Notes: a model not told the origin generated them from the sequence alone. Counted from the first letter of the stretch, positions 22,108 through 33,777 are shown. The stretch is 64,000 nt of DNA from Bacillus chungangensis (GCF_030812995.1 NZ_JAUSTT010000021.1:33023-97022); one strand, 5' to 3'. A program made the numbers and translations.

Positions 22108-23217
22108 ATGAAAGTAAGTGAAGTAACTTTACGCCATTTAAAAATGCGCATGAATTTTCCATTTACAACAAGCTTTACAACAATGCAAGATCGAGAGTTT
22201 ATTTTAGTAGAAGCAAAAAATGAAGCTGGCTTGAGCGGCTGGGGAGAATCCGTTGCCTTTACTGCTCCATTATATAATGAAGAAACGATGAAAACAAATT
22301 GGCATATGCTCGAAGATTTTATTATTCCAATGATACTAGACAAGCATCTCGATCACCCTGATGAGGTGAATACAATATTAGCCCCTATCCGAAAAAATAA
22401 CATGGCTAAATCTGCACTTGAAGGTGCTGTCTGGGATCTTTATGCCAAAGAACAGCAAATTCCACTTAGCAAAGCGCTGGGGGGACAGAAAGAAACGATC
22501 GAAGTGGGTATTAGCATTGGTATAAAAGAGTCAATCGCAGAACTTTTGGAAGTAATTGATGGCTATGTGAAAGAAGGGTACAAACGCATAAAGGTGAAAA
22601 TTAAGCCAGGCTGGGACGTTGACGTTATTCGTGCTATACGAGAGCAGTTCCCACAGCTTCCATTAATGGCTGATGCAAACTCTGCGTATCGTTTAGAAGA
22701 TCTTGAGCGTTTAAAACAGTTAGATCAGTTTGATTTAATGATGATTGAGCAGCCGCTTGCTGCTGATGATATCGTTGACCATGCTCATATTCAAAAGCAG
22801 CTGGACACGCCTATCTGTTTAGATGAAAGCATCCATTCTTATGAAGATGCACGAAAAGCAATTAGCCTTGGAAGCTGTCAAATTATTAATATAAAGATAG
22901 GACGAGTTGGCGGGATTACTGAAGCAAAGAAAATTCATGATTTGTGTTTTTCAAAAGGAATTCCAGTTTGGTGCGGTGGAATGCTTGAATCAGGAATCGG
23001 CAGAGCCCACAATATTGCATTAACAACCCTTACAAACTTTACAATGCCTGGCGATACCGCTGCTTCTAAACGTTATTGGGAGCAAGATGTGATTGAGCCA
23101 GTAGTGACAGTAGAGAACGGATTGATTCGTGTTCCTGATAAGCCTGGAATTGGTTATGAACCAAACATCCCTGCAATCGATGCTTTCACTGTTCATCAGC
23201 AGACATTTAGGAATTGA
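22108..23217 (+). CDS. N-acyl/N-succinyl amino acid racemase (o-succinylbenzoate synthase-like, enolase superfamily)
   Basis: Enolase-superfamily enzyme of the OSBS/NSAR family. Counted from the ATG at 22108 (GCAGGA is better spaced to it than to the ATG at 22102), the catalytic lysines K164 (in KVKIK) and K263 (NIKIGRVGG) are present. So are the Mg ligands D189 (MADAN), E214 (MIEQP) and D239 (CLDES). The capping domain occupies residues 1-125. Members racemise N-succinyl or N-acyl amino acids and often also make o-succinylbenzoate for menaquinone. Context with a GNAT gene and no men genes favours the racemase role. 369 residues. Confidence 0.85.
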   Translation: MKVSEVTLRHLKMRMNFPFTTSFTTMQDREFILVEAKNEAGLSGWGESVAFTAPLYNEETMKTNWHMLEDFIIPMILDKHLDHPDEVNTILAPIRKNNMAKSALEGAVWDLYAKEQQIPLSKALGGQKETIEVGISIGIKESIAELLEVIDGYVKEGYKRIKVKIKPGWDVDVIRAIREQFPQLPLMADANSAYRLEDLERLKQLDQFDLMMIEQPLAADDIVDHAHIQKQLDTPICLDESIHSYEDARKAISLGSCQIINIKIGRVGGITEAKKIHDLCFSKGIPVWCGGMLESGIGRAHNIALTTLTNFTMPGDTAASKRYWEQDVIEPVVTVENGLIRVPDKPGIGYEPNIPAIDAFTVHQQTFRN

Positions 23218-23303
23218 TAAAATGAGTAGGAACTGGTAGACATTGTATGGTATTACCGTATGTAAGTAATGGAACTCATATCTACTATTATATACAGTAC
23301 GAT

Positions 23304-23335
23304 AGGCGAGAGGATAGAACTATTCTCTCCCTTTC
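23304..23335 (+). terminator. Possible weak terminator or hairpin before the membrane protein gene
   Basis: GAGAGGATAG pairs with CTATTCTCTC (one G-T pair) around a two-base loop and is followed by CCTTTCCTTTATA. It lies in the 171-bp gap between the racemase and membrane-protein genes and could attenuate readthrough. The T-run is poor. Confidence 0.4.
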
Positions 23336-23388
23336 CTTTATATCTAAATTGTTTAAATATTCACTAATATTAGTTTTGGAGGAACATC

Positions 23389-24450
23389 ATGAGAAAGATT
23401 ATTCAAATTGCTGGTGCTTACATTGGTGTTATTGTTGGGGCAGGATTTGCTTCTGGACAAGAGATTCTACAATTTTTTACTAGCTTCGGTTTGATTGGAA
23501 TTGTTGGTTCTATCATTGCAGCTTTTTTATTTGCATTTTTAGGTATGCAAATTGCCTTGCATGGGTCAATTTTAAAAACGACTTCCCATAAAAAAGTAAT
23601 CTATACGATTTGCGGAAAATACATTGGCATAGCAGTTGATATTTTAATTACCTTTTTCTTATTTGGTGTAGCAGTCGTTATGATTGCTGGGAGTGGATCA
23701 ATTTTCCAACAACAGTTTGGATTGTCTCCAATCGTCGGAAGCATCATTATGTCCATCCTTACAATCTTGACACTATTATTAAATGTAAAAAAGGTCATCT
23801 ATATCATTAGTAGTGTGACCCCATTTCTATTAGTATTAATGTTTATCATTACTGCTTATTCGATATTTACAAGCAGCGGTGATTATGTGCAGCTGGAAAC
23901 AGCCGCGGCAGCGCAAAGCTCTGCTGCTCCTCATTGGTTACTAGGAGCAATTCTATATGTATCCTATAATATTGCAGCAGGCTTTGCCATGTTATCAGTT
24001 ATAGGCGGAACAGTAAAAGATAAAAAAGCAGCCGGCTGGGGCGGACTTCTTGGCGGATTCGGCCTTGGATTATTAATTCTATTAATTAATATTGGGATGT
24101 TCGCAAACTTGGATCGTCTTGAAGGAGCAGATATGCCGACACTTCTGCTTGCAACTGAAATTTCTCCTGTTGTTGGTGTCCTAATGTCTATTGCTCTGCT
24201 TGGGATGATATTTAATACAGCGGTGGGAATGCTTTATGCCTTTACTGCCCGGTTTATTCCATCAGAAACAAAAATGTTTAAGGGCGGAGTTATCGTAATT
24301 GGCATCCTTGCCTTTGCCGCCAGTTTTGTAGGCTTCACCATATTAGTCGGTACTATTTATCCGATTACTGGATATCTAGGTTTGGTCTTAATCATTGCTA
24401 TTATTCTTTCGTGGATACGCACTAGGAAACAAAACACTATTGCATATTGA
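23389..24450 (+). CDS. YkvI-family integral membrane protein (APC-superfamily-like transporter)
   Basis: A 353-residue protein with about ten or eleven hydrophobic segments. The N-terminal broken-helix motif GAYIGVIVGAGFASGQEILQ is typical of YkvI (COG3949), distantly related to amino acid/cation symporters of the LeuT/APC fold. Substrate unknown. It is preceded by TTTTGGAGGAAC. Its place downstream of the racemase pair suggests, but does not prove, amino acid transport. Confidence 0.85.
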   Translation: MRKIIQIAGAYIGVIVGAGFASGQEILQFFTSFGLIGIVGSIIAAFLFAFLGMQIALHGSILKTTSHKKVIYTICGKYIGIAVDILITFFLFGVAVVMIAGSGSIFQQQFGLSPIVGSIIMSILTILTLLLNVKKVIYIISSVTPFLLVLMFIITAYSIFTSSGDYVQLETAAAAQSSAAPHWLLGAILYVSYNIAAGFAMLSVIGGTVKDKKAAGWGGLLGGFGLGLLILLINIGMFANLDRLEGADMPTLLLATEISPVVGVLMSIALLGMIFNTAVGMLYAFTARFIPSETKMFKGGVIVIGILAFAASFVGFTILVGTIYPITGYLGLVLIIAIILSWIRTRKQNTIAY

Positions 24451-24476
24451 TGGCAGGCCTCACCTTTCTGTTAAAA

Positions 24477-24515
24477 GGGGCGGAGCATCATTAAACTGCG
24501 GATAAGCTTCGCCCC
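24477..24515. terminator. Hairpin between convergent genes
   Basis: GGGGCGGAGC pairs with GCTTCGCCCC across a 19-nt loop. On the minus strand it is followed by TTTTAAC, on the plus strand by TCTACAC. It could end the plus-strand block or back up the tuf terminator. Strand is uncertain. Confidence 0.5.
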
Positions 24516-24542
24516 TCTACACTTCAAGAAAGCTTTACTGCA

Positions 24543-24583
24543 TAAAAAAATGAGGCGATGGTCGCGATCCATCTGCCTCATTT
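24543..24583 (-). terminator. Intrinsic terminator of the str operon (after tuf)
   Basis: The minus strand forms AAATGAGGC-agATGG / CCAT-cGCCTCATTT followed by a run of Ts, 7 nt after the tuf stop codon. Confidence 0.9.
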
Positions 24584-24589
24584 AATACA

Positions 24590-25777
24590 TTATTTTTGAA
24601 TTGTTGATACTATTCCAGATCCAACAGTACGTCCGCCTTCACGGATAGAGAATTTTGTTCCTTCTTCGATAGCGATTGGAGAAATTAACTCAACTGTCAT
24701 TTCAACGTCATCGCCAGGCATAACCATTTCTACTCCTTCAGGAAGGTTACAAATTCCTGTTACGTCCGTAGTACGGAAGTAGAATTGTGGACGGTAGTTA
24801 GAGAAGAATGGAGTATGACGTCCTCCCTCATCTTTGGAAAGTACATATACTTGAGCTGTAAATTGAGTGTGCGGTGTAATCGTACCTGGTTTTGCAAGTA
24901 CTTGACCACGTTGTACGTCTTCACGAGCAACACCACGAAGAAGCGCTCCAATATTGTCTCCAGCTTCAGCAAAATCAAGAAGTTTACGGAACATTTCTAC
25001 TCCAGTAACAACAACTTTCTTGGATTCTTCTTCAAGACCGATGATTTCTACTTCGTCGCCGACTTTTACTTGTCCGCGCTCAACACGACCTGTTGCAACT
25101 GTTCCACGACCAGTGATAGAGAATACATCCTCTACAGGCATCATGAATGGTTTATCAGTGTCGCGCTCTGGAGTTGGAATATATTCGTCAACAGCTGCCA
25201 TTAATTCAAGAATTTTTTCTTCCCATTCTGCTTCGCCTTCTAGCGCTTTAAGTGCAGAACCTTTAATAACTGGAATATCATCTCCAGGGAAATCATATTC
25301 AGAAAGAAGGTCGCGCACTTCCATTTCAACTAATTCCAACAACTCTTCGTCGTCTACCATGTCACATTTGTTTAAGAAAACAACAATGTAAGGTACACCT
25401 ACGTTACGAGAAAGAAGGATGTGCTCACGAGTTTGCGGCATTGGACCATCAGCAGCAGATACAACAAGGATCGCTCCGTCCATTTGTGCAGCACCTGTAA
25501 TCATATTTTTAACATAGTCAGCGTGTCCTGGGCAGTCAACGTGTGCATAGTGGCGAGTTGCAGTTTCATACTCAACGTGTGAAGTAGAAATTGTAATACC
25601 ACGCTCACGCTCTTCAGGAGCATTGTCAATCATATCATAACCACGTGCTTCAGCACCGCCTGCTTTAGCAAGTACAGTTGTAATTGCAGCAGTTAAAGTT
25701 GTTTTACCATGGTCAACGTGTCCAATTGTACCAATGTTAGCATGTGTTTTGGAACGATCAAATTTTTCTTTAGCCAT
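24590..25777 (-). CDS. tuf: Elongation factor Tu
   Basis: GTPase that delivers aminoacyl-tRNA to the ribosome. The 395-residue protein has G1 [11 protein letters not shown]3 DCPGHADY, G4 NKCDMVD, and the beta-barrel domains 2 and 3 ending [19 protein letters not shown]. It has its own promoter in the fusA-tuf gap and a hairpin in the leader. AGGAGG precedes the start. Confidence 0.99.
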   Translation of the reverse strand: MAKEKFDRSKTHANIGTIGHVDHGKTTLTAAITTVLAKAGGAEARGYDMIDNAPEERERGITISTSHVEYETATRHYAHVDCPGHADYVKNMITGAAQMDGAILVVSAADGPMPQTREHILLSRNVGVPYIVVFLNKCDMVDDEELLELVEMEVRDLLSEYDFPGDDIPVIKGSALKALEGEAEWEEKILELMAAVDEYIPTPERDTDKPFMMPVEDVFSITGRGTVATGRVERGQVKVGDEVEIIGLEEESKKVVVTGVEMFRKLLDFAEAGDNIGALLRGVAREDVQRGQVLAKPGTITPHTQFTAQVYVLSKDEGGRHTPFFSNYRPQFYFRTTDVTGICNLPEGVEMVMPGDDVEMTVELISPIAIEEGTKFSIREGGRTVGSGIVSTIQK

Positions 25778-25824
25778 TAGGAATATCCTCCTTTAAATTT
25801 AAATTTACATATATTATTTAGGCG

Positions 25825-25854
25825 TTTTAGAAACGAATTTGCTCATTTCTAAAA
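25825..25854 (-). promoter_or_regulatory. Perfect stem-loop in the tuf leader
   Basis: TTTTAGAAA pairs perfectly with TTTCTAAAA around a 12-nt loop, about 50 nt upstream of the tuf start and downstream of its promoter. The stem is A/T-rich. No T-run follows directly, so a role in mRNA stability or control is as likely as termination. Confidence 0.5.
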
Positions 25855-25877
25855 GCATATGATAGCTTACAATAGTA

Positions 25878-25906
25878 GTTATACTTTATTAATAGTCAGA
25901 AATCAA
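25878..25906 (-). promoter_or_regulatory. Sigma-A promoter of tuf
   Basis: Minus-strand -35 TTGATT (25906-25901), 17-nt spacer, -10 TATAAC (25883-25878), directly after the fusA stop codon. It would allow tuf to be made in excess of the rest of the str operon. Confidence 0.7.
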
Positions 25907-27985
25907 TTATTCGCCGCTATTTTTTTTGATTATTTCTTCAGCGATTGATTTTGGCACTTCTTCATAATGATCAAAGAACATTGTGTATGTTCCGCGTCCT
26001 TGAGTATTGGAACGTAAAGTTGTTGCATAACCAAACATTTCTGCAAGTGGTACTAATGCTTTCACAACCTGAGCATTGCCCTTTGCTTCCATTCCTTCTA
26101 CACGTCCGCGTCTAGAGGTGATATCTCCCATAATGTCACCTAAATATTCTTCAGGCATAACGACTTCTACCTTCATCATCGGCTCTAAAATGACAGGGCT
26201 ACATTTCTTCGCAGCGTTTTTCACAGCCATAGAAGCAGCGATTTTAAAGGCCATTTCGTTCGAGTCAACATCATGGTAAGAACCATCAAATAGTCTAGCT
26301 TTTACGTCGATTAGCGGATAGCCTGCAAGCACACCGTTGTCCAACGCATCAATGATACCTGCTTGAACAGCTGGGACATATTCACGTGGTACAACACCAC
26401 CAACAATTCCGTTTTCAAACTCGAAGCCTTTTCCTTCCTCATTTGGAGAGAATTCAATCCAAACGTGACCGTATTGTCCTCGACCACCAGATTGACGTAC
26501 GAATTTACCTTCCACTTCTGCAGAAGCACGGAATGTTTCACGGTAGGAAACTTGTGGAGCACCTACATTCGCTTCCACTTTGAATTCACGTTTTAGACGG
26601 TCAACGATAACATCTAAGTGAAGTTCACCCATACCGGAAATAATGGTTTGACCCGTTTCTGGATTTGTTTCAGCACGGAATGTTGGATCTTCTTCTTGAA
26701 GCTTAGAAAGTGCTGTACCCATTTTATCTTGGTCCGCTTTTGTTTTCGGTTCAATCGCTACATCAATAACAGGCTCTGGGAATTCCATTGATTCTAAAAT
26801 AACGAGATTTTTCTCGTCACAAAGTGTATCCCCTGTACCAGTATCCTTCAAACCAACTGCCGCAGCGATGTCTCCAGAGTAAACGGTAGAAATCTCTTCA
26901 CGGTGATTAGCGTGCATTTGTAGAATACGGCCAATTCTTTCGCGTTTTCCTTTTGTTGAGTTGCGAACATAAGAACCAGATTCTAATGTTCCAGAATAAA
27001 CTCGGAAGAAAGTAAGGCGGCCAACATAAGGGTCAGTCATTACTTTAAATGCTAATGCCGAGAATGGTGCATCGTCGCTTGAAGGACGCTCAACTTCTTC
27101 TTCGGTATCAGGCACAGTACCAGTAATTGCAGCAATATCCGTTGGAGCTGGCAAATAATCGATTACTGCGTCAAGCATGACTTGAACACCTTTGTTTTTA
27201 AATGCAGTACCGCAAAGCACTGGGTAAAACTCAACACTAAGAGTTGCTTTACGAATAGCATTTTTCAATTCAGGAATAGTGATTTCTTCACCTTCAAGAT
27301 ATTTCATCATAAGCTCTTCGTCTAACTCAGCAACTGCTTCAACAAGCTTGCCGCGGTATTCTTCTGCTTGCTCTTTCATATCATCTGGAATTTCTCCTAC
27401 TTCAGGATCAGTTCCAAGATCATCTTTATAGAAGTAAGCTTTCATTTCTACAAGATCAATAAGACCTGTAAAATTATCTTCAGCACCGATTGGCAATTGG
27501 ATCGGATGTGCATTTGCATCTAGTCGATCATGCAATGTTTTCACTGCATATAAGAAGTCTGCACCAATCTTATCCATTTTGTTAACAAATACAATTCTAG
27601 GAACACCGTATGTCGTTGCTTGACGCCATACAGTTTCTGTTTGCGGCTCAACGCCTGATTGGGCATCAAGCACTGTGACAGCACCATCAAGAACACGTAA
27701 GGAGCGCTCTACCTCAACTGTGAAGTCTACGTGTCCTGGTGTATCGATGATATTGACTCGGTGGCCTTTCCATTGTGCCGTTGTTGCAGCAGAAGTGATT
27801 GTAATCCCACGCTCTTGCTCCTGCTCCATCCAGTCCATTTGGGACGCACCTTCATGCGTTTCACCTAGCTTGTGAATGCGTCCTGTATAGAAAAGGATAC
27901 GTTCGGTTGTCGTTGTTTTACCAGCATCTATGTGAGCCATGATGCCAATATTACGAGTCTTTTCTAAGGAGAACTCTCTTGGCAT
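25907..27985 (-). CDS. fusA: Elongation factor G
   Basis: Translocation GTPase. The 692 residues include G1 [14 protein letters not shown]3 [10 protein letters not shown]4 NKMDK, and domain IV-V motifs ([32 protein letters not shown]). Full length. It is separated from rpsG by 350 bp that hold two palindromic repeats. Confidence 0.99.
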   Translation of the reverse strand: MPREFSLEKTRNIGIMAHIDAGKTTTTERILFYTGRIHKLGETHEGASQMDWMEQEQERGITITSAATTAQWKGHRVNIIDTPGHVDFTVEVERSLRVLDGAVTVLDAQSGVEPQTETVWRQATTYGVPRIVFVNKMDKIGADFLYAVKTLHDRLDANAHPIQLPIGAEDNFTGLIDLVEMKAYFYKDDLGTDPEVGEIPDDMKEQAEEYRGKLVEAVAELDEELMMKYLEGEEITIPELKNAIRKATLSVEFYPVLCGTAFKNKGVQVMLDAVIDYLPAPTDIAAITGTVPDTEEEVERPSSDDAPFSALAFKVMTDPYVGRLTFFRVYSGTLESGSYVRNSTKGKRERIGRILQMHANHREEISTVYSGDIAAAVGLKDTGTGDTLCDEKNLVILESMEFPEPVIDVAIEPKTKADQDKMGTALSKLQEEDPTFRAETNPETGQTIISGMGELHLDVIVDRLKREFKVEANVGAPQVSYRETFRASAEVEGKFVRQSGGRGQYGHVWIEFSPNEEGKGFEFENGIVGGVVPREYVPAVQAGIIDALDNGVLAGYPLIDVKARLFDGSYHDVDSNEMAFKIAASMAVKNAAKKCSPVILEPMMKVEVVMPEEYLGDIMGDITSRRGRVEGMEAKGNAQVVKALVPLAEMFGYATTLRSNTQGRGTYTMFFDHYEEVPKSIAEEIIKKNSGE

Positions 27986-28030
27986 TTCGTATTTCTCCTT
28001 CCTTCAATAAGTATAATTTGTTGTAGAGGT

Positions 28031-28169
28031 TATTCAAAAAGTCCGGGAATATAACCGGCAAATTTCTGTGTCACTCGACTGCTCCGATCCTCTCGTATCA
28101 TACATACGCTCCGGTTCCCGCAGTTTTCGTTCCTTGAAATTTTTGGTTCTATTGTCCTCCTTTTTGAAT
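28031..28169. repeat. Palindromic intergenic repeat, copy C
   Basis: About 139 bp, ends TTATTCAAAAAG and CTTTTTGAA. Inward pairs are GGGAATA/TATTgTCC, AACC/GGTT, AAATTTC/GAAATTT, ACTGC/GCAGT and CGTATcatacATACG. Compared with copy A several of these changed on both sides while keeping pairing. It lies in the rpsG-fusA spacer, closest to fusA. Confidence 0.85.
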
Positions 28170-28184
28170 TTACATTACTACAGA

Positions 28185-28320
28185 TTGTTCAAAAAGTCCG
28201 GGAATATAACCGGCAAATTTCTGTGTCACTCGACTGCTCCGATCCTCTCGTATCATACATACGATCCGGTTCTCGCAGTTTTCGTTCCTTGAAATTTTAT
28301 CCGGTTGTATTGAATAAACA
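28185..28320. repeat. Palindromic intergenic repeat, copy D
   Basis: Nearly identical to copy C over the first 115 bp (ATTGTTCAAAAAGTCC through CGTTCCTTGAAATTTT). Its right end has decayed: TATTGAATAA stands where TTTTTGAAC is expected. It lies just after the rpsG stop codon in the transcribed str operon spacer. Confidence 0.8.
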
Positions 28321-28335
28321 ACTTTTAGAATCAGA

Positions 28336-28806
28336 TTACCAACGGTAATGAGCAAATGCTTTGTTTGCTTCTGCCATTTTATGCGTGTCTTCACGCTTTT
28401 TAACTGATGCACCACTATTGTTCGCTGCATCAAGAATTTCGTTGGCAAGGCGCTCTTCCATTGTTTTTTCTCCTCGAAGTCTCGCATAGTTTACTAACCA
28501 GCGAAGTCCTAGAGTTGAACGGCGTTCAGGACGTACTTCTACAGGTACTTGATAGTTTGAACCCCCAACACGGCGAGCTTTTACTTCAAGTACTGGCATA
28601 ATATTTTTTAATGCTTGATCAAATGTTTCCATTGGGTCCTTACCTGTACGTTCTCTGATAATATCAAATGCTGAATAAAGAATAGATTGTGCTTTCCCTC
28701 TTTTGCCGTCGACCATAATTTTATTGATTAGACGTGTAATCAATTTAGAATTATAAATCGGATCAGGCAGCACATCTCTCTTTGCGACAGGGCCTTTTCG
28801 TGGCAT
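28336..28806 (-). CDS. rpsG: 30S ribosomal protein S7
   Basis: Head assembly protein at the mRNA exit and translational regulator of the str operon in some bacteria. The ATG with GGGAGG upstream gives [20 protein letters not shown] and 156 residues, the usual length. It ends [13 protein letters not shown]. Confidence 0.98.
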   Translation of the reverse strand: MPRKGPVAKRDVLPDPIYNSKLITRLINKIMVDGKRGKAQSILYSAFDIIRERTGKDPMETFDQALKNIMPVLEVKARRVGGSNYQVPVEVRPERRSTLGLRWLVNYARLRGEKTMEERLANEILDAANNSGASVKKREDTHKMAEANKAFAHYRW

Positions 28807-28859
28807 GATATTTCCTCCCTTCCAATCATTTTTCATTCAAAATGATCGATCTTCACTTA

Positions 28860-29632
<773 letters not shown>

Positions 29633-29678
29633 GTTATATCCTCCAAAGCAACAGGTTATTTATAGGAGCACCTTGAAT

Positions 29679-29707
29679 ATATTATCATCTTCAATTTTTA
29701 ATGTCAA
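29679..29707 (-). promoter_or_regulatory. Sigma-A promoter of the str operon
   Basis: Minus-strand consensus -35 TTGACA (29707-29702), 17-nt spacer, -10 TAATAT (29684-29679). The -35 box directly abuts the T-run of the rpoC terminator. Confidence 0.8.
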
Positions 29708-29760
29708 CAAAAAAATAAAATTTTCGTCAGCGAGGAAACCGTTGCTTCCTCACTGACGAA
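29708..29760 (-). terminator. Intrinsic terminator of rpoBC
   Basis: On the minus strand TTCGTCAGTGAGGAA pairs with TTCCTCGCTGACGAA (one G-T pair) around an 8-nt loop, followed by an A/T tract ending TTTTTTTG. It starts 19 nt after the rpoC stop. Confidence 0.92.
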
Positions 29761-29779
29761 CCATATATCATTCTTTCCT

Positions 29780-32700
29780 CTACTCTACTGTAGCGACAGC
29801 CTCACTTGTATTAGCAAGCTCTGCATCTGCCTTGCGATAGCGCTGCATACCAGTACCTGCTGGAACAAGTTTTCCGATAATGACGTTTTCTTTTAAGCCA
29901 AGAAGTTCGTCTCGTTTCCCTTTTATTGCAGCATCTGTCAACACACGAGTTGTTTCTTGGAATGATGCTGCTGATAGGAATGAGTCTGTTTCAAGCGATG
30001 CTTTTGTAATTCCTAGCAACACGGGACGCCCTGTTGCAGGCTGCTTTCCTTCCAGCAATGCTTTTTCGTTGGCGTCTGAGAATTGATGGATGTCGAGCAA
30101 TGTACCTGGCAACACATCTGTATCCCCAGCATCGTTTACCCGCACTTTTCGCAGCATTTGCCGCACCATCACCTCAATATGCTTATCGCCAATTTCAACA
30201 CCTTGCATGCGATAAACCTTTTGTACCTCACGCAGCAAATATTCTTGTACTGCTGCAACATCGCGAACAGTTAATAGCTCTTTCGGATCAATAGATCCTT
30301 CTGTCAACTCTTGGCCTCGCTCTACGATGTCGCCAACTGCAACTTTCAAACGAGATGTGTATGGCGCATGATAAGTGCGGCTTTCAATCTCGCCTTGTAT
30401 AACAATTTCATTTTGACGATCTCGTCCCTCATTAATAGCAGTTACTTCACCGTCAATTTCTGAAATGACCGATTGTCCTTTTGGATTACGCGCTTCAAAC
30501 AATTCTTGAATCCGCGGCAAACCTTGTGTAATATCGTCTCCGGCCACCCCACCTGTATGGAATGTTCTCATTGTAAGCTGTGTACCCGGTTCTCCAATGG
30601 ATTGAGCAGCAATAATACCTACCGCTTCTCCAACTTCCACCTCTGTACCTGTTGCAAGGTTTCGGCCGTAGCAACGTTTGCACACGCCATGACGAGTATT
30701 GCAAGTAAAAGCAGAACGAATATGAACTTCTTCTACGCCTGCATCTACAATCGATTTAGCAACATCTTCGTTAATCAGTTCGTTCTCTCTTACTAACACT
30801 TCTCCAGTACTAGGATGTTTAACAGACTTTCTAGCATAGCGCCCAATGAGACGCTCCTCTAAAGTCTCGATAATTTCCGTACCATCCTTTAATGCGCCAA
30901 CGAGCAGTCCTCTGTCCGTACCACAATCAGTTTCACGGACAATGACATCTTGAGCAACGTCGACAAGCCGGCGTGTTAAGTAACCAGAGTCTGCTGTTTT
31001 TAAAGCTGTATCCGCAAGACCTTTCCGAGCACCGTGCGTTGAAATAAAGTATTCCAATACCGTTAAACCTTCACGGAAACTTGATTTAATCGGCAATTCA
31101 ATAATACGGCCTGCAGGGTTAGCCATAAGCCCACGCATACCAGCCAATTGGGTAAAGTTTGACGCATTACCACGGGCGCCAGAATCACTCATCATAAAGA
31201 TTGGGTTTAAGTTATCCAGCGTTTCCATTAGTTTGCCTTGAATATTGTCTTTTGCAATACTCCAGATAGAAATGACCCTGTCGTATCTTTCTTCTTCTGT
31301 GATCAATCCACGTCTAAATTGTTTCATGACATTATCGACTTTTTCTTGTGCCTCGTTTAAAATAACTTCTTTTTCCGGCAAGACAACAATATCAGCAATT
31401 CCGATTGTGATTCCGGCTTTTGTAGAATACTTAAAGCCTAAATTCTTCATACGGTCAAGCATTTTTGATGTTTCTGTGATCTTAAACTTTTTGAACACTT
31501 CCGAAATGATGCTGCCGAGTATTTTCTTTTTAAACGGCTCAATCAACGGTTGATTTTTAATATGTTCTTCAACATTTGTCATCGGGTCAACAAAATACTT
31601 TTCTGGTGTTTCATTTTCTAAATTGTTTTTTGTCGGTTCGTTAATATATGGGAACGTGTCTGGCAATATTTCATTAAAAATAAGTTTGCCGACCGTTGTA
31701 ATTAATAACTTCTGTCTTTGTTCATCTGTAAACGTCTCATTTGTGATAGAGCCTGCGTAGACAGCTATTCGAGTATGCAAATGGACATAGCCGTTTTGAT
31801 AAGCCAAAAGTGCTTCGTTGATATCCTTAAAGATTTTTCCTTCTCCTCTTGCTCCCTCTCGCTCCATTGTTAAGTAATAATTCCCTAACACCATGTCTTG
31901 AGAAGGTGTAACAACAGGTTTTCCATCTTTTGGATTCAAGATATTTTGCGCTGCCAGCATTAATAAACGTGCTTCTGCTTGTGCTTCTGCGGATAGTGGA
32001 ACGTGTACCGCCATTTGGTCTCCATCAAAGTCAGCATTATATGCTGTACAAACAAGTGGATGCAGACGGATCGCTCTTCCTTCAACTAAAGTAGGTTCAA
32101 ATGCTTGAATTCCGAGGCGATGCAGTGTTGGCGCCCGGTTTAAAAGAACTGGGTGTTCTTTGATTACTTCTTCAAGCACATCCCATACTTCTGGTTGTAC
32201 CCGTTCAATTTTTCGCTTGGCACTTTTAATATTATGCGCAAGGCCTTTTTCTACTAACTCTTTCATCACAAATGGTTTAAACAGCTCAAGTGCCATTTCC
32301 TTAGGAAGTCCACATTGATACATTTTCAAGTTTGGACCAACGACAATAACAGAACGGCCTGAGTAGTCAACACGTTTACCTAACAAGTTTTGACGAAAAC
32401 GACCCTGTTTTCCTTTTAACATATGGGATAATGATTTTAAAGGTCTATTTCCAGGACCTGTAACAGGTCTGCCGCGGCGGCCATTGTCAATTAGTGCGTC
32501 TACAGCCTCTTGGAGCATCCGCTTTTCATTTTGGACAATGATACTTGGCGCACCAAGGTCTAATAAGCGTTTTAAACGATTATTCCGATTGATCACTCGA
32601 CGGTAAAGATCGTTCAAATCAGAAGTGGCAAACCTGCCGCCTTCTAACTGTACCATTGGACGCAGTTCTGGCGGAATGACTGGAAGGACATCCAAAATCA

Positions 32701-33376
32701 TCCAATCAGGTTCATTTCCTGAATGGCGAAATGCTTCCAACACTTCTAGTCGTTTAATTGCACGAGTTCGACGTTGGCCTTGTGCTGTCTTTAATTCTTC
32801 TTTTAAAAAGTCTACTTCTTTATTTAGATCAATATCTTGCAGGAGCTTTTTAATCGCTTCTGCCCCCATGCCTGCTTGAAACTTATTTCCATACTTTTCT
32901 CGATAAGCACGATACTCTTTTTCAGAAAGAAGCTGTTTCTTTTCCAATGCGGTATCGCCAATATCAGTTACGACATATGAGGCAAAATAAATAACCTCTT
33001 CAAGGGCACGTGGAGACATGTCCAGTACAAGTCCCATTCGACTTGGAATTCCTTTAAAGTACCAAATGTGAGAGACTGGAGCAGCAAGCTCAATATGACC
33101 CATACGGTCGCGTCTTACCTTTGCTCTCGTCACTTCTACACCACAGCGATCACAAACAACGCCTTTATAGCGTACGCGCTTATATTTACCACAATGACAT
33201 TCCCAATCTTTTGTCGGTCCAAAAATTCGTTCGCAAAATAATCCGTCTTTTTCTGGTTTTAACGTACGATAATTAATCGTCTCTGGTTTTTTCACTTCAC
33301 CAAAAGACCAGGAACGGATTTTATCTGGTGAAGCAAGACCAATCTTCATGTACTCAAAATTGTTAACATCCAGCAA
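29780..33376 (-). CDS. rpoC: RNA polymerase beta' subunit
   Basis: Catalytic subunit of RNA polymerase. The 1198 residues include the N-terminal zinc site ([19 protein letters not shown]), the Mg-binding [12 protein letters not shown], the bridge helix and trigger loop region ([18 protein letters not shown]), and the second zinc cluster (CGTDRG...[11 protein letters not shown]). The TTG start at 33376, with GGAGGT upstream, gives [20 protein letters not shown] as in relatives. Its gap to rpoB is unusually long (401 bp). Confidence 0.99.
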   Translation of the reverse strand: MLDVNNFEYMKIGLASPDKIRSWSFGEVKKPETINYRTLKPEKDGLFCERIFGPTKDWECHCGKYKRVRYKGVVCDRCGVEVTRAKVRRDRMGHIELAAPVSHIWYFKGIPSRMGLVLDMSPRALEEVIYFASYVVTDIGDTALEKKQLLSEKEYRAYREKYGNKFQAGMGAEAIKKLLQDIDLNKEVDFLKEELKTAQGQRRTRAIKRLEVLEAFRHSGNEPDWMILDVLPVIPPELRPMVQLEGGRFATSDLNDLYRRVINRNNRLKRLLDLGAPSIIVQNEKRMLQEAVDALIDNGRRGRPVTGPGNRPLKSLSHMLKGKQGRFRQNLLGKRVDYSGRSVIVVGPNLKMYQCGLPKEMALELFKPFVMKELVEKGLAHNIKSAKRKIERVQPEVWDVLEEVIKEHPVLLNRAPTLHRLGIQAFEPTLVEGRAIRLHPLVCTAYNADFDGDQMAVHVPLSAEAQAEARLLMLAAQNILNPKDGKPVVTPSQDMVLGNYYLTMEREGARGEGKIFKDINEALLAYQNGYVHLHTRIAVYAGSITNETFTDEQRQKLLITTVGKLIFNEILPDTFPYINEPTKNNLENETPEKYFVDPMTNVEEHIKNQPLIEPFKKKILGSIISEVFKKFKITETSKMLDRMKNLGFKYSTKAGITIGIADIVVLPEKEVILNEAQEKVDNVMKQFRRGLITEEERYDRVISIWSIAKDNIQGKLMETLDNLNPIFMMSDSGARGNASNFTQLAGMRGLMANPAGRIIELPIKSSFREGLTVLEYFISTHGARKGLADTALKTADSGYLTRRLVDVAQDVIVRETDCGTDRGLLVGALKDGTEIIETLEERLIGRYARKSVKHPSTGEVLVRENELINEDVAKSIVDAGVEEVHIRSAFTCNTRHGVCKRCYGRNLATGTEVEVGEAVGIIAAQSIGEPGTQLTMRTFHTGGVAGDDITQGLPRIQELFEARNPKGQSVISEIDGEVTAINEGRDRQNEIVIQGEIESRTYHAPYTSRLKVAVGDIVERGQELTEGSIDPKELLTVRDVAAVQEYLLREVQKVYRMQGVEIGDKHIEVMVRQMLRKVRVNDAGDTDVLPGTLLDIHQFSDANEKALLEGKQPATGRPVLLGITKASLETDSFLSAASFQETTRVLTDAAIKGKRDELLGLKENVIIGKLVPAGTGMQRYRKADAELANTSEAVATVE

Positions 33377-33430
33377 GGGGCCTACCTCCCTTTTTATATC
33401 CAGGTTCTACCCTATTTGCGCCTAAAGGCT

Positions 33431-33635
33431 GGTTCAAAAATTCGGGGAATAACGTCTCATTACAGTGTCGCGCTGCCTGCGCCAGTTCTTGTGTGTTTCT
33501 TGAAATTTCTTCAAAGTTGTTTACGTTATGAAAATCCATTCCTCGTAATCCTATAAACAACATCTTTGCAACACATACCGGGCAAACGAGGCCTCGGAAA
33601 CTTCATTTCTTAAACATGGTTGGTTTTTTTGAATC
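33431..33635. repeat. Degenerate palindromic repeat, copy E, in the rpoB-rpoC spacer
   Basis: GGTTCAAAAATTCGGGGAAT, then CAGTGTCGC, GCTGCctgcGCCAG and TTTCTTGAAATTTC, align in order with the repeat family. The central hairpin is lost. A plausible right end (TTTTTTTGAATCA) is near 33635. It is a decayed member. The right boundary is uncertain. Confidence 0.55.
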
Positions 33636-33685
33636 ATAAACCTCTAGGGATTGCTCAAAGAATGAATGACTGTACATCTCATGCA

Positions 33686-33735
33686 GCGCCATGAAAAACA
33701 AGAGGAACTTTAACCTTCATATTTTTTCATGGCGC
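33686..33735 (-). other. Strong stem-loop in the rpoB-rpoC spacer
   Basis: GCGCCATGAAAAA pairs perfectly with TTTTTCATGGCGC around a loop of about 22 nt. It is 43 nt downstream of the rpoB stop. On the minus strand no T-run follows, so it is more likely a processing or stability element than a terminator. Confidence 0.6.
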
Positions 33736-33777
33736 AAATAAAATAGATCTGCTTCTGTTTTATCTAAAGAAATAAAT

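Noticed and set aside
33363..33563. Minus-strand 66-residue frame in the rpoB-rpoC spacer
   Set aside because: Lies within decayed repeat copy E and overlaps the rpoC start region; no protein-like conservation.
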